DNA of 28,405 nucleotides from JAMCXS01 sp964459065 (GCA_964459065.1 CAYWMN010000013.1:1-28405), one strand, 5' to 3'; counted from the stretch's first letter, positions 16,416 through 26,430 are shown. A program made the numbers and translations. The notes: a model not told the origin generated them from the letters alone.

Positions 16416-17180
16416 CTACAGTTTGCCCGACCGAATTTCGCCTACTACTTGCGAGAGTTTCGCCAGTACCGCTTCCAGAATCTTCTCACCCTTTTCTGCT
16501 GAGGCTTGGGTCGGATCACCGAAGCCGCCGTGGCGGGTCATTTCCTTAAAGGTCTGCACCACCGTGACGCTGCCTCCCTGAAACATATCGTGCCTCACGA
16601 AGCCGGACGGTTGGCTGGGGCCGTCCTTGTCCAGGCGGTCGCTGCGGACAAGTTCCGGGTGAGCCGCCAGCATCAGGGAGGTTTCAAGCTCACAGGCGTG
16701 GCCCATTCCTCCGATGGGAGATTCGCGGATCGCTTCGATTTCCTTTTGGATCAGGTGCCAGTAGGTGACAGACACCACTTTGAGATTCGAATTGCCGCCG
16801 TAGCGGAGCTTTTCAGCGAGCACGTCCAGTTTGTTGACGTTTCCGCCGTGGCCGTTCAGCAGCATGAACTTGCGAAAGCCGTGGTGAGCCAGGCTGGTGA
16901 CAATCTCTTCGCCCGTCTTGATAAAGGTGTTAATCTCCGCCGTCAACGAGCCGGGAAAATCCAGGTGGTGAGCCGAGCAACCCAGCCAGACCAACGGCAC
17001 CAGCAGAACCTGATCCGGCAACATTGCCTCCAGCCGCTGCGCAATCGTTTCGGCAATGATGGAATCGGTTCCCAAAGGCAAGTGCAGGCTGTGCTGCTCG
17101 ACCGAACCAAATGGAATCAGCGCGACAATATCACGGTCCAGCTTGCCGACCTCTTCCGAAGTGAGGGTGTAAAGTCTCAA
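16416..17180 (-). CDS. Creatininase family amidohydrolase
   Basis: A 254-residue metal-dependent amidohydrolase of the creatininase fold. The metal-binding pattern is visible: PFGSVEQHSLHLPLGTD (Glu28, His30, Asp39), LLNGHGGN (107-114, with His111) and GHACELETS (160-168, with the family Glu). The family includes creatininase, FAPy deformylases of riboflavin/F420 pathways and mycofactocin maturation peptidase MftE; none of those partner genes is present, so the substrate is unknown. The start is a TTG at 17180, with AAAGGA about seven bases upstream. It lies upstream of aroF on the same strand, but the aroF promoter separates them. An extended -10-like TGTTAGAAT sits at 17233-17241 upstream. 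Confidence 0.9.
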   Translation of the reverse strand: MRLYTLTSEEVGKLDRDIVALIPFGSVEQHSLHLPLGTDSIIAETIAQRLEAMLPDQVLLVPLVWLGCSAHHLDFPGSLTAEINTFIKTGEEIVTSLAHHGFRKFMLLNGHGGNVNKLDVLAEKLRYGGNSNLKVVSVTYWHLIQKEIEAIRESPIGGMGHACELETSLMLAAHPELVRSDRLDKDGPSQPSGFVRHDMFQGGSVTVVQTFKEMTRHGGFGDPTQASAEKGEKILEAVLAKLSQVVGEIRSGKL

Positions 17181-17960
17181 CGGTTTATCCTTTCTGGAAC
17201 GCTACCGACCAGACTTATTCCTAAACGGCACCATTCTAACACTTCCTTTGCCCGAGCCGCGAGGTGCCGCCGGACTGAGTGCGAGCCATGAAAAGGTCTC
17301 GGGCGGCATTTGCGGCAAAGTGCAACGCCGGCGCCTTTTGAAGGTGAATCGGCAAGGGTTTCCAGATCGGACTGTAACGCCCGGCGACGGGTCCCGCCGG
17401 GTCAAAATGGGTCCGAAAGACGTTCTTGCGGCTGGATTTTGAGGAACAACGGCTGGATTCCTTCTGCCGATGGGTAAGGGGAGATGGCGCTGGTTTGAAA
17501 TTGGCTGGTTTCTGCGTTGCTAAAACCGCTACTGCCTATGCTATCCTTATCTACTGCCCGGAACAGTCCATATCGGGGTGTGCCGCCGTGGAATCTGAAT
17601 CGGAAGGCGACGCTGGTCTTGAACTGAGTTCGTGGCAGGAGAACAAACGCTGGGAATTACCCTAAGGATTCAAAAAGCGACCTAGAATCTGGAGTTGCAC
17701 AGAGCGCAGTCGGCGGTTTGCGAAGCGCTGCCGGTGATGTCGGATTTGAAGCCTCGGCGTGGAGCTGCTTTCATGATTGACGAGGCTTATGAATTTGCAG
17801 CGATTTGACGGACACAACGCCACTGCCGGGTGGCGGCATCATAATGCGAGCAGGTTTGGGTCGTTTGTTTATTTGAGGGAGAATCTTGCCCTGAGCTCGC
17901 TGCATTAGCGGGACTTGTGAGGAGGGCAGGGGTGAACTTTAGTGTTCGAGGATAAACCAA
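17181..17960. other. Long intergenic stretch without a supported gene
   Basis: About 780 bases lie between the divergent creatininase and barrel-protein genes. Apart from the possible creatininase promoter and the SD of the downstream gene, I see no recognisable protein, RNA gene, repeat or terminator. Open frames here (for example 17426-17665, plus) have no SD, no family resemblance and look like chance. The stretch could hold a regulatory region or a decayed gene. Confidence 0.5.
17233..17241 (-). promoter_or_regulatory. Possible extended -10 promoter of the creatininase gene
   Basis: On the minus strand TGTTAGAAT matches an extended -10 (TGn then TAGAAT) with a poor -35 region. It is about 55 bases upstream of the TTG start. 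Confidence 0.35.
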
Positions 17961-18893
17961 GTGAGGATAATTTACAGGCTCCTGCTCGTCGCAGTGATCG
18001 CCATCGGGATGCCGGGACTAAGCATCGCACAGAGTTCCTCAAGTACGAAATCTCAGGCGCCGGAACCGACCAATACGCCGGGGGTGACCGCTTTCGCCCA
18101 AGCTGTTGCCAAGTCATCGAATCTCGGAACCGTTTATAACGAAGGCCTAGGTTTCGGTTATAACTTCACGAGTCATGTGGGGGCCGATATCGGCTTGTCG
18201 CTTTACACCGTTCAAAGTCCCTATTCCGTTTACATTAATCGTGACTGGCGCTGGACCACACTCATGGGGGATCCGTTTGTTGACGTGCGCTACACGACGA
18301 AGCTTCACGGTCTGGACATCGCCTCGGTTCTGACCGCGTCGATCCCGGCGGCCAGTCCTGAGAAGATTTATTCGACGGGGCGGGTGGGAGCTGATTGGTA
18401 TAATCACATTGAGGCCCATTACAAGGGGTTTGCGCCGTTCCTGAATTTTGGGGCGGCCAACGAAACCGTTGATCGCTACGTGCTTCCCCGTCCTTATAAC
18501 CTTGCTCGCCCCTACCAGATTCTGGGTTTTAATTCGAATTATGAGGCCGGTGCGAGCTATACGATTTTCCGGCATTACTCGATCGGTGCTTCCGCTTATG
18601 CGATCGTCCCTGAGGGTTCCCAGAAGGTATTCAGCCGGTTGGTTTCACCCGATTCTCCGGTTGCCGGCGACACGCACCACAATCGTGTCTGGAACGGTGC
18701 TTTTGAAACCATAGGCGATTCGCACCTCGGACGGGATAATGGCTATTCGGGCTGGGTCAATGTTTCTCGAATCAGGGATCTGAAAATCCAGGTTGGCTAT
18801 ACCTACAGCGTTCACTATGCGCTGGGATTCGGGTACGTTATGTTGAGGTTTAACGGAACCCGGCTGATTCGATATCTGACGGCGACTCAGTAG
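17961..18893 (+). CDS. Secreted protein, possibly an outer-membrane beta-barrel
   Basis: A 310-residue protein not assigned to a family. It has a short basic start, a hydrophobic signal segment (about 5-22, LLLVAVIAIGMPGLSIAQ) and then a Ser/Thr/Pro linker. The remainder is rich in alternating hydrophobic and aromatic residues with Gly and Tyr (for example LGFGYNFTSHVGADIGLSLY, YEAGASYTIFRHYSIGASAY and YTYSVHYALGFGYVMLRF), a pattern typical of beta-barrel strands. It lacks a C-terminal Phe, so the barrel call is inference. The start is a GTG with GAGGA eight bases upstream. It precedes the two SBBP genes by 92 bases in the same direction, and a joint envelope role is possible. Confidence 0.75.
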   Translation: MRIIYRLLLVAVIAIGMPGLSIAQSSSSTKSQAPEPTNTPGVTAFAQAVAKSSNLGTVYNEGLGFGYNFTSHVGADIGLSLYTVQSPYSVYINRDWRWTTLMGDPFVDVRYTTKLHGLDIASVLTASIPAASPEKIYSTGRVGADWYNHIEAHYKGFAPFLNFGAANETVDRYVLPRPYNLARPYQILGFNSNYEAGASYTIFRHYSIGASAYAIVPEGSQKVFSRLVSPDSPVAGDTHHNRVWNGAFETIGDSHLGRDNGYSGWVNVSRIRDLKIQVGYTYSVHYALGFGYVMLRFNGTRLIRYLTATQ

Positions 18894-18985
18894 GTCTGCG
18901 ATAAGCGCAGGGGCTTGCGGCAAGGCGCAAGAGCCTGGAAGCGTGAAGCCGACGAATTTCTCTGAGTTGAAGGGGTAGGGTTAAG

Positions 18986-21900
18986 TTGAAAAAAAATGGG
19001 GGCGTCTGCCTTTTGAGGCTTGTTTTTATTGGAATAGCGGTTTTGGCGTTGAGTGGGAGCCGAGCTGAGGCCCAGGTCCATTTTGCAACGGTTGCACGAT
19101 CGCGCAGGGCGCATGTCGACTACAACCGGCTTCCCCTTAGCTTTGAGGTGAATGAGGGCCAGGTGAATTCCCGGGCCAAGTATTTGGCCCGCGGCCAGGG
19201 TTACACTATCTTCCTGACTCAGAACGCCGCGTTGTTGCGCCTCAACAAGTCCGGGGCCCGGGTGCCGGAATCCAAAACTGCCGTGGCTGCGATGGTTTCC
19301 CGCGGACTGCCCCCTTCGGGCGCGCCTTCGGCCTCTGCTCATCAAACATCCGGGTTTATCCGGCTCAGCCTGGTCGGAGACAATCCGAACGCAAAGATCA
19401 GAGGCGAGGATCAGCTTCCAGGCTACAGCAATTATTTCATCGGGAATCAACCGCAGGATTGGCACACGCAGATCGCCAATTACGGCCGGGTTAACTACCA
19501 GGGAATTTATCCGGGGATCGACCTGGTTTATTACGGGCGCCGGGGGCGGTTGGAGAATGATTTTCGAGTCTCACCGGGGGCGAAGGCAGAGCAGATCCGG
19601 CTGGGTCTCGAAGGAGCCGAACGGGTCCATGTGAATGAGGCGGGCGACCTGGTTCTGAAGGTGCAGGGCGGGGATCTCTACCTGCAGCGGCCGGTGGCCT
19701 ATCAAGGGCAGGGGGCCAGCCGGAGGGAAGTTCCGGTGCATTACGTGGTGGCCGGAAACGAGATTGGGTTCGGCGTCGGAAAGTACGATCACAGCCGGGA
19801 ACTGGTGATTGACCCGGTGCTCGAATACTCAACGTACCTTGGCGGAGCGGGCAGCGACGTTGGTTACGGCATTGCCGTGGATTCTTCCGGGGATGCTTAC
19901 GTGACGGGAACCACTCCATCGCTGAACTTTCCGACAAGCTCGGTGGGGCAAAAGACCAGCGGTGGCGGCAGCGATGCTTTTGTCACGAAGTTTAATGCTT
20001 ACGGTACAGGGTTTGCCTATTCTGTCTTTCTGGGTGGTGGCGGCGAGGATGCTGCGACGGGTATCGCGCTCGATTCGGCCGGGAACGCCTACGTTGTTGG
20101 ATCCACTTATTCGACGAACTTCCCGACGACTTCCGGCGCCTTTCAAACGGCAAGCGCCGGCAATGGGGATGCCTTTCTGACAAAACTTTCCCCTACCGGC
20201 GCCTCGCTGGTTTACTCGACTTACCTTGGCGGAGGGGGGAGAGATTACGGCTACGCCGTCGGCGTGGACGGCTCCGGCGACGCCTTTGTCACGGGGTCCA
20301 CGCAATCGACGGACTTTCCCACCCTATCTCCCTTGCAAGTGGGCAATGACGGCTTCACCGATGCCTTCTTAACCGAATTCAACCCGCTCGGCACGGACTT
20401 GCTTTACTCGACGTACCTTGGCGGTTCAGGGGGGGACGTTGGGTTTGCCCTGGCTCTGGATGGTTCCGGGAATCCTTATATCGCCGGCTATACGACTTCG
20501 TCTGATTTCCCTACTCAGAATCCTTATCAGCCTTCACTGGCAGGTGGAGCGGATGCTTTCATCGCCGAAATCAATCCCGAAACTTCATCCCTGGTATTTT
20601 CCACGTATCTGGGAGGGAATGGCGAGGACATCGCCTATTCTCTGACCTTGGACCCGACCGGAAATCTTTACGTGGCGGGGAGCACCTCGTCGGTGGACTT
20701 CCCGGTGGCGGGCAATGCTTTTCAAACTACCAATCACGGCCAGGCCGACGCTTTTGTTTCAAAGCTGTCTCCCGGAGCAACGCAATTAGTTTACTCCACC
20801 CTGTTGGGTGGCAGTAGTTCGGACCAGGCCAACGCCATCGCTCTTGACTCGTCGGGCGACGCTTTTGTGGCAGGATTTACGCAATCGAGTAATTTCCCTC
20901 TCCATGACGCCTTGCAGCGAATTCTCGGAATCTCGGGTGCGAGTACCTGTGGTGTGAACATCTGCTCGGATGCTTTTGTGACGGAGTTAAATCCATCGGG
21001 TGCGATGATGTACTCCACTTTCCTGGGAGGAAGCGGCGCTGATGTGGGCCAGGCGATTGCCGTCGACTCTGCGGGTGCGGCTTACGTTACGGGCAGCACG
21101 GCTTCGGCAAACTTTCCTGTTATCGCAGGAGCTGCAGAGTCAACCTACGCCGCGGCTAACCCGAACACCAATGCTTTTGTTGCCAAGGTCAGCTCGCAGG
21201 ACGCTCCGGCGGCTGCGCTTACGCCGCAGAAGGTGGACTTTGGAAACCAGGCGCTCAACCAGGCGAGCGACCCCCAATCCATCACGTTGATCAATGCGGG
21301 CAGCGCTCCCTTGAGTATTAGCTCCATTGCGGCCTCGGGAGCCTTTAGCCAGACGAACGACTGTGGAACGGTTGTGCCGGCTGGCGGGGGCACTTGCACC
21401 ATTCAAGTGACTTTTACTCCCACGCAAATCGGGACGATAACCGACCAGATCACGATCACAGATAATGCCGCTCGGAGTCCGCAGACGATCACCGTGACCG
21501 GGACGGGAATGACGTCAGCGGGGACGCTATCGCTTTCAAAGAGCAGCTTAAGTTTTTCTCCTGTGACCGTTGGGGATACGAGCTCTCCGCAGTCGGTTCA
21601 GCTTGTCAACACCGGCAACACGGCCGTCACGGTTACCGCTATCAACATCAGCGGAAACTTCACCCAGACCAATAACTGCGGGACGCTTCCTTTTAGTCTC
21701 AACGTGGGTGCTTCTTGTAACTTTGACGTCACGTTTGCTCCGACTTTAAGCGGCAATCTTACGGGTGCGCTGTCCTTCCAGGACAATGCGACCAATAGTC
21801 CCCAGGGGGTCGCGCTATCCGGGACCGGGAACGCTGTCTTTTCCCTTTCCTCGAGTGCAAGATCGACGGCTGCTCTTATTGGGACCACGTCAACCACATT

Positions 21901-22717
21901 CACGATTACTCCGAACGCACCCAGCTCCTTCCTGGGGAACATTACGCTTTCCTGCAATACCGGAACGTGCAGCTTCAACCCGCCGATCGTGACTGCCGGC
22001 CAAAGCAGCGTCCTCACGGTGAGCGGCCTTTCCCCAACCAGCTCGAACCCAACCAACTTTACGGTCACGGGGACCAGTATCGGGCAATCATCGTCAATTG
22101 CTTTGTCGATCTTCTTTCAGGACTTTACCCTTTCGCAGACGGCGCCCTCACCACCCTTGGCTTCAATTACGGCCGGGCAGTCTGCTACTTACACGGTGAC
22201 CGTCACCCCCCTGAACGGGTTCAATCAGGTGGTTCTGCTGGGTTGCTCGAGCGCGAGTTTGCCACAGGGTACCACTTGCACGTTCTCGCCTCCGGGCCTC
22301 ACCCTGAATGGTACAACGCCTGGGACCTCGACTCTTACGGTGACGACCACGGCTGAAAGCAGCTCGATGGTAGGCCCTTCGCCACCCGGCGGACCGCTGG
22401 GATCCCCGCCACAATTTCCATGGTGGGCGTGGCTGGCGGCGTTTTGCATCATTTCCCCAGTCGCTGGCCTCCTGATCGCACGGCGTCTGCGGGGGGCTGC
22501 GCCGCTGCGGCTTCGGACCGCGCTTGCGGTCCTGGTTGGCTCCATCTTGTTGACTGCGCTGGCTGCGGCGTGCAATCAGACTTATGTTGGTCCCAGCACA
22601 AGTCCCGCTGTTACAGGGACCCCGGCGAATACCTACACGATTGGGATCGTCGGCACGCTGGGGAGTAATAACAACATTACGAGAACGACCTCGGTTAATT
22701 TGGCAGTTGCGCCTTGA
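18986..22717 (+). CDS. SBBP beta-propeller protein with choice-of-anchor D-like domains (copy 1)
   Basis: A 1243-residue exported protein. A signal peptide (about 1-30, ending SGSRAEAQ) is followed by an N-terminal domain common to SBBP proteins (about 45-265, LPLSFEVNEGQVNSRAKYLARG and YSNYFIGNQPQDWHT). Seven SBBP repeats follow (about 279-735), each with a YSTYLGG-D-IAVDSSGDAYVTG-T-S-NFPT pattern, as expected for a seven-bladed propeller. Two choice-of-anchor D/ASPM-SPD-2-Hydin-like Ig domains cover about 742-950, and more Ig-like sequence runs to about 1120. Two hydrophobic helices near the C-terminus (about 1143-1163 and 1178-1196) are separated by an Arg-rich turn. The last ends in LAAAC, then a short Thr-rich beta tail. 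The start is TTG at 18986 with a loose AGGGG upstream. The function is unknown; cell-surface attachment or binding is likely. Confidence 0.9.
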   Translation: MKKNGGVCLLRLVFIGIAVLALSGSRAEAQVHFATVARSRRAHVDYNRLPLSFEVNEGQVNSRAKYLARGQGYTIFLTQNAALLRLNKSGARVPESKTAVAAMVSRGLPPSGAPSASAHQTSGFIRLSLVGDNPNAKIRGEDQLPGYSNYFIGNQPQDWHTQIANYGRVNYQGIYPGIDLVYYGRRGRLENDFRVSPGAKAEQIRLGLEGAERVHVNEAGDLVLKVQGGDLYLQRPVAYQGQGASRREVPVHYVVAGNEIGFGVGKYDHSRELVIDPVLEYSTYLGGAGSDVGYGIAVDSSGDAYVTGTTPSLNFPTSSVGQKTSGGGSDAFVTKFNAYGTGFAYSVFLGGGGEDAATGIALDSAGNAYVVGSTYSTNFPTTSGAFQTASAGNGDAFLTKLSPTGASLVYSTYLGGGGRDYGYAVGVDGSGDAFVTGSTQSTDFPTLSPLQVGNDGFTDAFLTEFNPLGTDLLYSTYLGGSGGDVGFALALDGSGNPYIAGYTTSSDFPTQNPYQPSLAGGADAFIAEINPETSSLVFSTYLGGNGEDIAYSLTLDPTGNLYVAGSTSSVDFPVAGNAFQTTNHGQADAFVSKLSPGATQLVYSTLLGGSSSDQANAIALDSSGDAFVAGFTQSSNFPLHDALQRILGISGASTCGVNICSDAFVTELNPSGAMMYSTFLGGSGADVGQAIAVDSAGAAYVTGSTASANFPVIAGAAESTYAAANPNTNAFVAKVSSQDAPAAALTPQKVDFGNQALNQASDPQSITLINAGSAPLSISSIAASGAFSQTNDCGTVVPAGGGTCTIQVTFTPTQIGTITDQITITDNAARSPQTITVTGTGMTSAGTLSLSKSSLSFSPVTVGDTSSPQSVQLVNTGNTAVTVTAINISGNFTQTNNCGTLPFSLNVGASCNFDVTFAPTLSGNLTGALSFQDNATNSPQGVALSGTGNAVFSLSSSARSTAALIGTTSTTFTITPNAPSSFLGNITLSCNTGTCSFNPPIVTAGQSSVLTVSGLSPTSSNPTNFTVTGTSIGQSSSIALSIFFQDFTLSQTAPSPPLASITAGQSATYTVTVTPLNGFNQVVLLGCSSASLPQGTTCTFSPPGLTLNGTTPGTSTLTVTTTAESSSMVGPSPPGGPLGSPPQFPWWAWLAAFCIISPVAGLLIARRLRGAAPLRLRTALAVLVGSILLTALAAACNQTYVGPSTSPAVTGTPANTYTIGIVGTLGSNNNITRTTSVNLAVAP
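19820..21190 (+). repeat. Seven SBBP repeat units in copy 1
   Basis: Seven in-frame repeats of roughly 180-200 bases each encode YSTYLGG-type blades. Starts can be followed by the recurring (L/F)-Y/F-S-T-(Y/F/L)-LGG motif. Blade 6 has a longer loop containing two Cys (STCGVNICSD). Confidence 0.85.
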
Positions 22718-22822
22718 CAATTTTGGCCGGCGGGTCAGTTGGACAGGGTGCGACTTGCGAGACAGCCCGCGGAGTTTTAGCGGCGGCTGTTCAGAAATTT
22801 CAGGATCTTCAAGGAGAATAAA

Positions 22823-25800
22823 GTGGACGAAAACAGTTGCGCTGCGACGCATAAGGCATCCGAACCTCTACGGGCATGCAGGCGGACGCAACGGATCCGC
22901 CGCTTCGGGGTTCTTTGCCTGCTGAGTACAATATTCGGCATGATGGGAGTGGCCCTCAAGCAAGGGCATGCGGCTCCTGCTCGCCGTGCGGTTGACCTTC
23001 AGCACTGGGCTAAGCTCTATAACAAGGCGCCACTCAGTTTTGAGGTGAACCGCGGGCAAACCGCCCCCCAGGTGAAATTCTTGTCCCGGGGTCAGGGCTA
23101 TACGCTATTCCTTACGCCGCACTCGGCGGTGCTGAGCCTTCAAGCCGCAGCGCAGAATCGGTCGCTCCGGAAGCGCGGCTCCTTGTCCATGATTGCCGTG
23201 CGGCTGCGCCTGCTGGGATCTGCTTCCACGGCGCGAGTAGTGGGCGAAAAACGCTTGCCGAGTTACAGCAATTATTTTATTGGGAATCAACCGCAGGATT
23301 GGCACACGCAGATCGCCAATTACGGCCGGGTTAACTNNNNNNNNNNNNNNNNNNNNNNNNNNNNNNNNNNNNNNNNNNNNNNNNNNNNNNNNNNNNNNNN
23401 NNNNNNNNNNNNNNNNNNNNNNNNNNNNNNNNNNNNGGTTCGGCGTCGGAAAGTACGATCACAGCCGGGAACTGGTGATTGACCCGGTGCTGAAATACTC
23501 GACGTACTTCGGCGGAACGGGCGGTGACACCGGTTACGGCATTGCCGTGGATTCTTCCGGAAACGCCTACATCACGGGAATTACGAACTCTTCTAACTTC
23601 CCGCACACGATAGGAACAAGGACTTATCAAGGCAATGGTGATGTTTTTGTGACGAAGCTGGATCCAACACCTTCCGCCACTGATCAGGAACTCTATTCGA
23701 CCTACCTGGGCGGGAGCGGCACGGATTCAGGAGTGGCGATCGCTGTCGATGCAAGCGGGGACGCTTTCGTTACGGGACGCACAACATCGGCGAATTTCCC
23801 GACGGCTTCCGCAGCCTCGACGGGTCCCATTCAAACGGTATACGGAGGGAACGGCGACGCGTTTATTGCCGAGTTGAGCAGTTCAGGTTCCACCATTATT
23901 TACTCTTCCTATCTCGGTGGCGGCGGAGCCGATTACGGTCTGGGCGTTGCGGTGGATTCCTCGAGCGATGCGTATGTGACCGGCTCGACCCAGTCTGTTA
24001 ATTTTCCCACCCAAGGCCCCTTGCAAGCGACCAACCAGGGGTCGTCAGACGCCTTTGTTGCCAAGGTGAACTTTACCGGATCGCAACTTCTGTACTCCAC
24101 TTATCTAGGCGGGACCGGGCCCGACGTTGGCCAGAGTATTCAAATCGACAGTTCTGGGAACGCTTATGTGGCAGGGTACACTTCTTCGACGGACTTTCCG
24201 CTTCAAAGCCCGGTGCAGGGATCAAACGCCGGGGCCGTGAACGCCTTTGTCAGTGAAATCAACTCCGCCGGGTCGGCGCTGACTTTTTCGACTTACTTTG
24301 GAGGGAATGGCTCGGATCGTGCCTACGGATTAGCTCTGGCGAACGGAAACATTTATATCGCCGGCTCCAGCCAATCGAGCGTATTCCCGACGACCTCGAA
24401 TGCCTTTCAGACTGCGAATCAGGGGCAGTCGGACGCTTTCGTTGCCGAACTGAAGCCTGCGGACTCAACGGTTGTGTACTCGACCTTGTTGGGTGGCACC
24501 GGGGTTGATCAGGCCAACGGAATCGCCGTGGATTCCTCAGGCGATGCCTACGTCACCGGATTTACGCAATCGAATAACTTCCCACTTCAGAATCCCGTCC
24601 AATCCATTCTGGGGATTACCTCCGGCGGCTTGTGTGGTGCCTCAGTGTGCTCGGATGCGTTTATTTCCGAATTGAATCCTACTGGGACCGGTCTGGTTGA
24701 ATCAACGTTTCTCGGCGGGAGTAGTGACGATTACGGCCAGGCCATTGCCCTGGGTCCTGCGGGCGACCCTTTCATTACTGGCAGCACTTCCTCCACCAAT
24801 TTCCCAGCCATTGCCGGGGCGGTTCAGTCCAGCCTAACCGGAGTGGCGGGCAACGCTTTTGTCGCCCAGCTTGATCCTGCCAATGCTCCAGGCATCGCCA
24901 TTGTGCCTGGGAACGTAAATTTCGGCAATCAGACCGAGAGCGTTCGAAGTGCCGCTCAGGCTGTAACGGTAATTAACGAGGGAACGGCGGAACTGGACAT
25001 CACCAGTATCACCTTCACCGAGACGGACAGTACCGGGAATACAGATTTTTCTGAGACGGATAATTGCATCGGCAAGCTTGCCGCGGGCGGCGGCACCTGC
25101 ACCATTTATATTACTTTTACGCCCAGTTCCCTGGGCGCGGAGACGGGAACATTCAGCCTTGACGACAACGCCACCGGGAGCCCGCATGTGATCGATGTTT
25201 CAGGGACCGGGGTAACGTCTGCGACAGCCGTTTCCTTATCGCCTTCCAGTCTTACTTTCGGGGATGTGGCGGTGGGAAGTTCCAGCTCTCCCCAGACGGT
25301 GACAATTACGAACACCGGCAGCCAGACTCTTAACATCAGCGGCATCAGTACGACCGGCGATTTTTCTCAGACGAATACGTGCGGCGCCCTGCTCAATAGT
25401 CTTGGCGCGGGGCAAAGCTGCAGCGTCAGCGTCACCTTCACTCCCACCGCCAGTGGCGGCAGAGGCGGGGCTTTGAGCATCAGCGACAATGCCGTCGGTA
25501 GTCCTCAGACCATTCCGTTGACCGGCACCGGAGACGCGGTGTTTAGCCTGAACTCGTCCAGCCCCAACGTTCCCGTCTTAATTGGAGATACGACGGCAAC
25601 CTTTACGGTTACTGCAAAGGCGCCTAGTAGCTTTACCGGGAACATCACCCTGGCTTGTCCCGCATCTTTGACCTGCTCTTTTAGTCCCTCCAGTATTGTT
25701 GCCGGCCAGTCGAGTACCGTAACCATCAACAACCTGACGACTTCCATGTCGAATCCCTTCTCGTTTGCCATTACCGGAACCAGCGGATCGCAATCCGCAA

Positions 25801-26369
25801 CCCTCAACGCGAACCTTCTATTTAAAGACTACAGCTTGTCCGCGGCTCCAGCGCTGAATACAATTGTTTCCGGAGGGGCCGCCACTTACACGATGACCGT
25901 TACGCCGGTCAATGGCTTTAGCCAGCAAGTGCAGCTTGCCTGTAGCGCCGGCATGCCGCCCGGGGCAACCTGCTCCTTCTCAAGTTCCGGCGTAACTCCT
26001 AATAACGGACCTGCGACGGTTACCTTAAAGATTCAAACCTCAAAGAGCGCAGCGGTGCCGCCTATGGGGATTCCTCCCAGCTCAATTCCGCCGCTGCTTG
26101 CGGGTGTTATCGTTTTGAGCGTGCTGGGATTGTTCCTGTTTGTCCGAAAGCGTGCCCAGCTTGAGAACCCTGCCGGGCGGAGATGGGTGCGCGTTCAGGT
26201 CTCCTCGCTTTGCCTGCTGATCCTTCTGGAAGTATTTTCGGGAGCTTGCCGAAGCAGTTCGAGTACCTCTTCTACCTCGACTGGAAATTACAGTATTACG
26301 GTTACCGGGACGCTCGGTTCCAACAGTTCTGTTACCAGAAGTACAATCGTCAACCTGTCTATTACATAA
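22823..26369 (+). CDS. SBBP beta-propeller protein (copy 2), interrupted by assembly gap
   Basis: A paralogue of the preceding gene with the same architecture: signal-anchor (about 25-50), the LSFEVNRGQ N-terminal domain, seven SBBP blades (from 23490), two choice-of-anchor D-like domains, Ig-like sequence, two C-terminal hydrophobic helices and a short beta tail. The start is a GTG at 22823 with AAGGAG six bases upstream. The N run at 23337-23436 shifts the frame, so naive translation gives two pieces (stop at 23482 and a new frame to 26369). Alignment to copy 1 predicts 270 missing bases. Replacing the 100 Ns by 270 bases restores one frame of exactly 1239 codons (1238 residues), matching the paralogue's 1243. 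It follows copy 1 by 105 bases. Confidence 0.88.
23337..23436. other. Assembly gap of 100 Ns
   Basis: Exactly 100 N characters, the usual placeholder for a gap of unknown length. The 55 bases on each side are identical to copy 1 (19442-19496 and 19767-19821). The corresponding interval in copy 1 is 270 bases. Confidence 0.97.
23490..24888 (+). repeat. Seven SBBP repeat units in copy 2
   Basis: Seven blades with the same YST(Y/F)(L/F)GG pattern as copy 1. Blade 5 is slightly shorter (IALANGNIYIAG type, lacking the DSSG turn), and blade 6 keeps the two-Cys insertion (LCGASVCSD). Confidence 0.85.
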
Positions 26370-26402
26370 GGAACGGGAGTTCAATATCCTGGTACGGGAA
26401 GT

Positions 26403-26430
26403 GGTCCGTTGTTAAGTTTAACAACGGACC
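26403..26430. terminator. Perfect hairpin after SBBP copy 2, possible terminator
   Basis: A perfect inverted repeat with 13-base arms (GGTCCGTTGTTAA and TTAACAACGGACC) and a 2-base centre lies 33 bases after the stop codon. There is no T-run after it on the plus strand, so it may be a non-classical terminator, an mRNA 3'-end stabiliser or a protein-binding palindrome. Confidence 0.5.

Noticed and set aside
17426..17665. 79-residue open frame in the 17.2-17.96 kb gap
   Set aside because: No SD, no family resemblance, composition unlike neighbouring proteins.
18912..18935. Hairpin-like GGCTTGCG/CGCAAGAGCC after the barrel gene as a terminator
   Set aside because: The stem is imperfect and no T-run follows.
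19820..21190. Regularly spaced similar DNA segments as a CRISPR-like array
   Set aside because: The units are in-frame protein repeats of about 180-200 bases with drifting sequence and no spacers.
22823..23482. SBBP copy 2 as two separate genes or a frameshifted pseudogene
   Set aside because: The frame change is caused only by the 100-N placeholder; 270 missing bases, as predicted from copy 1, restores a single frame.
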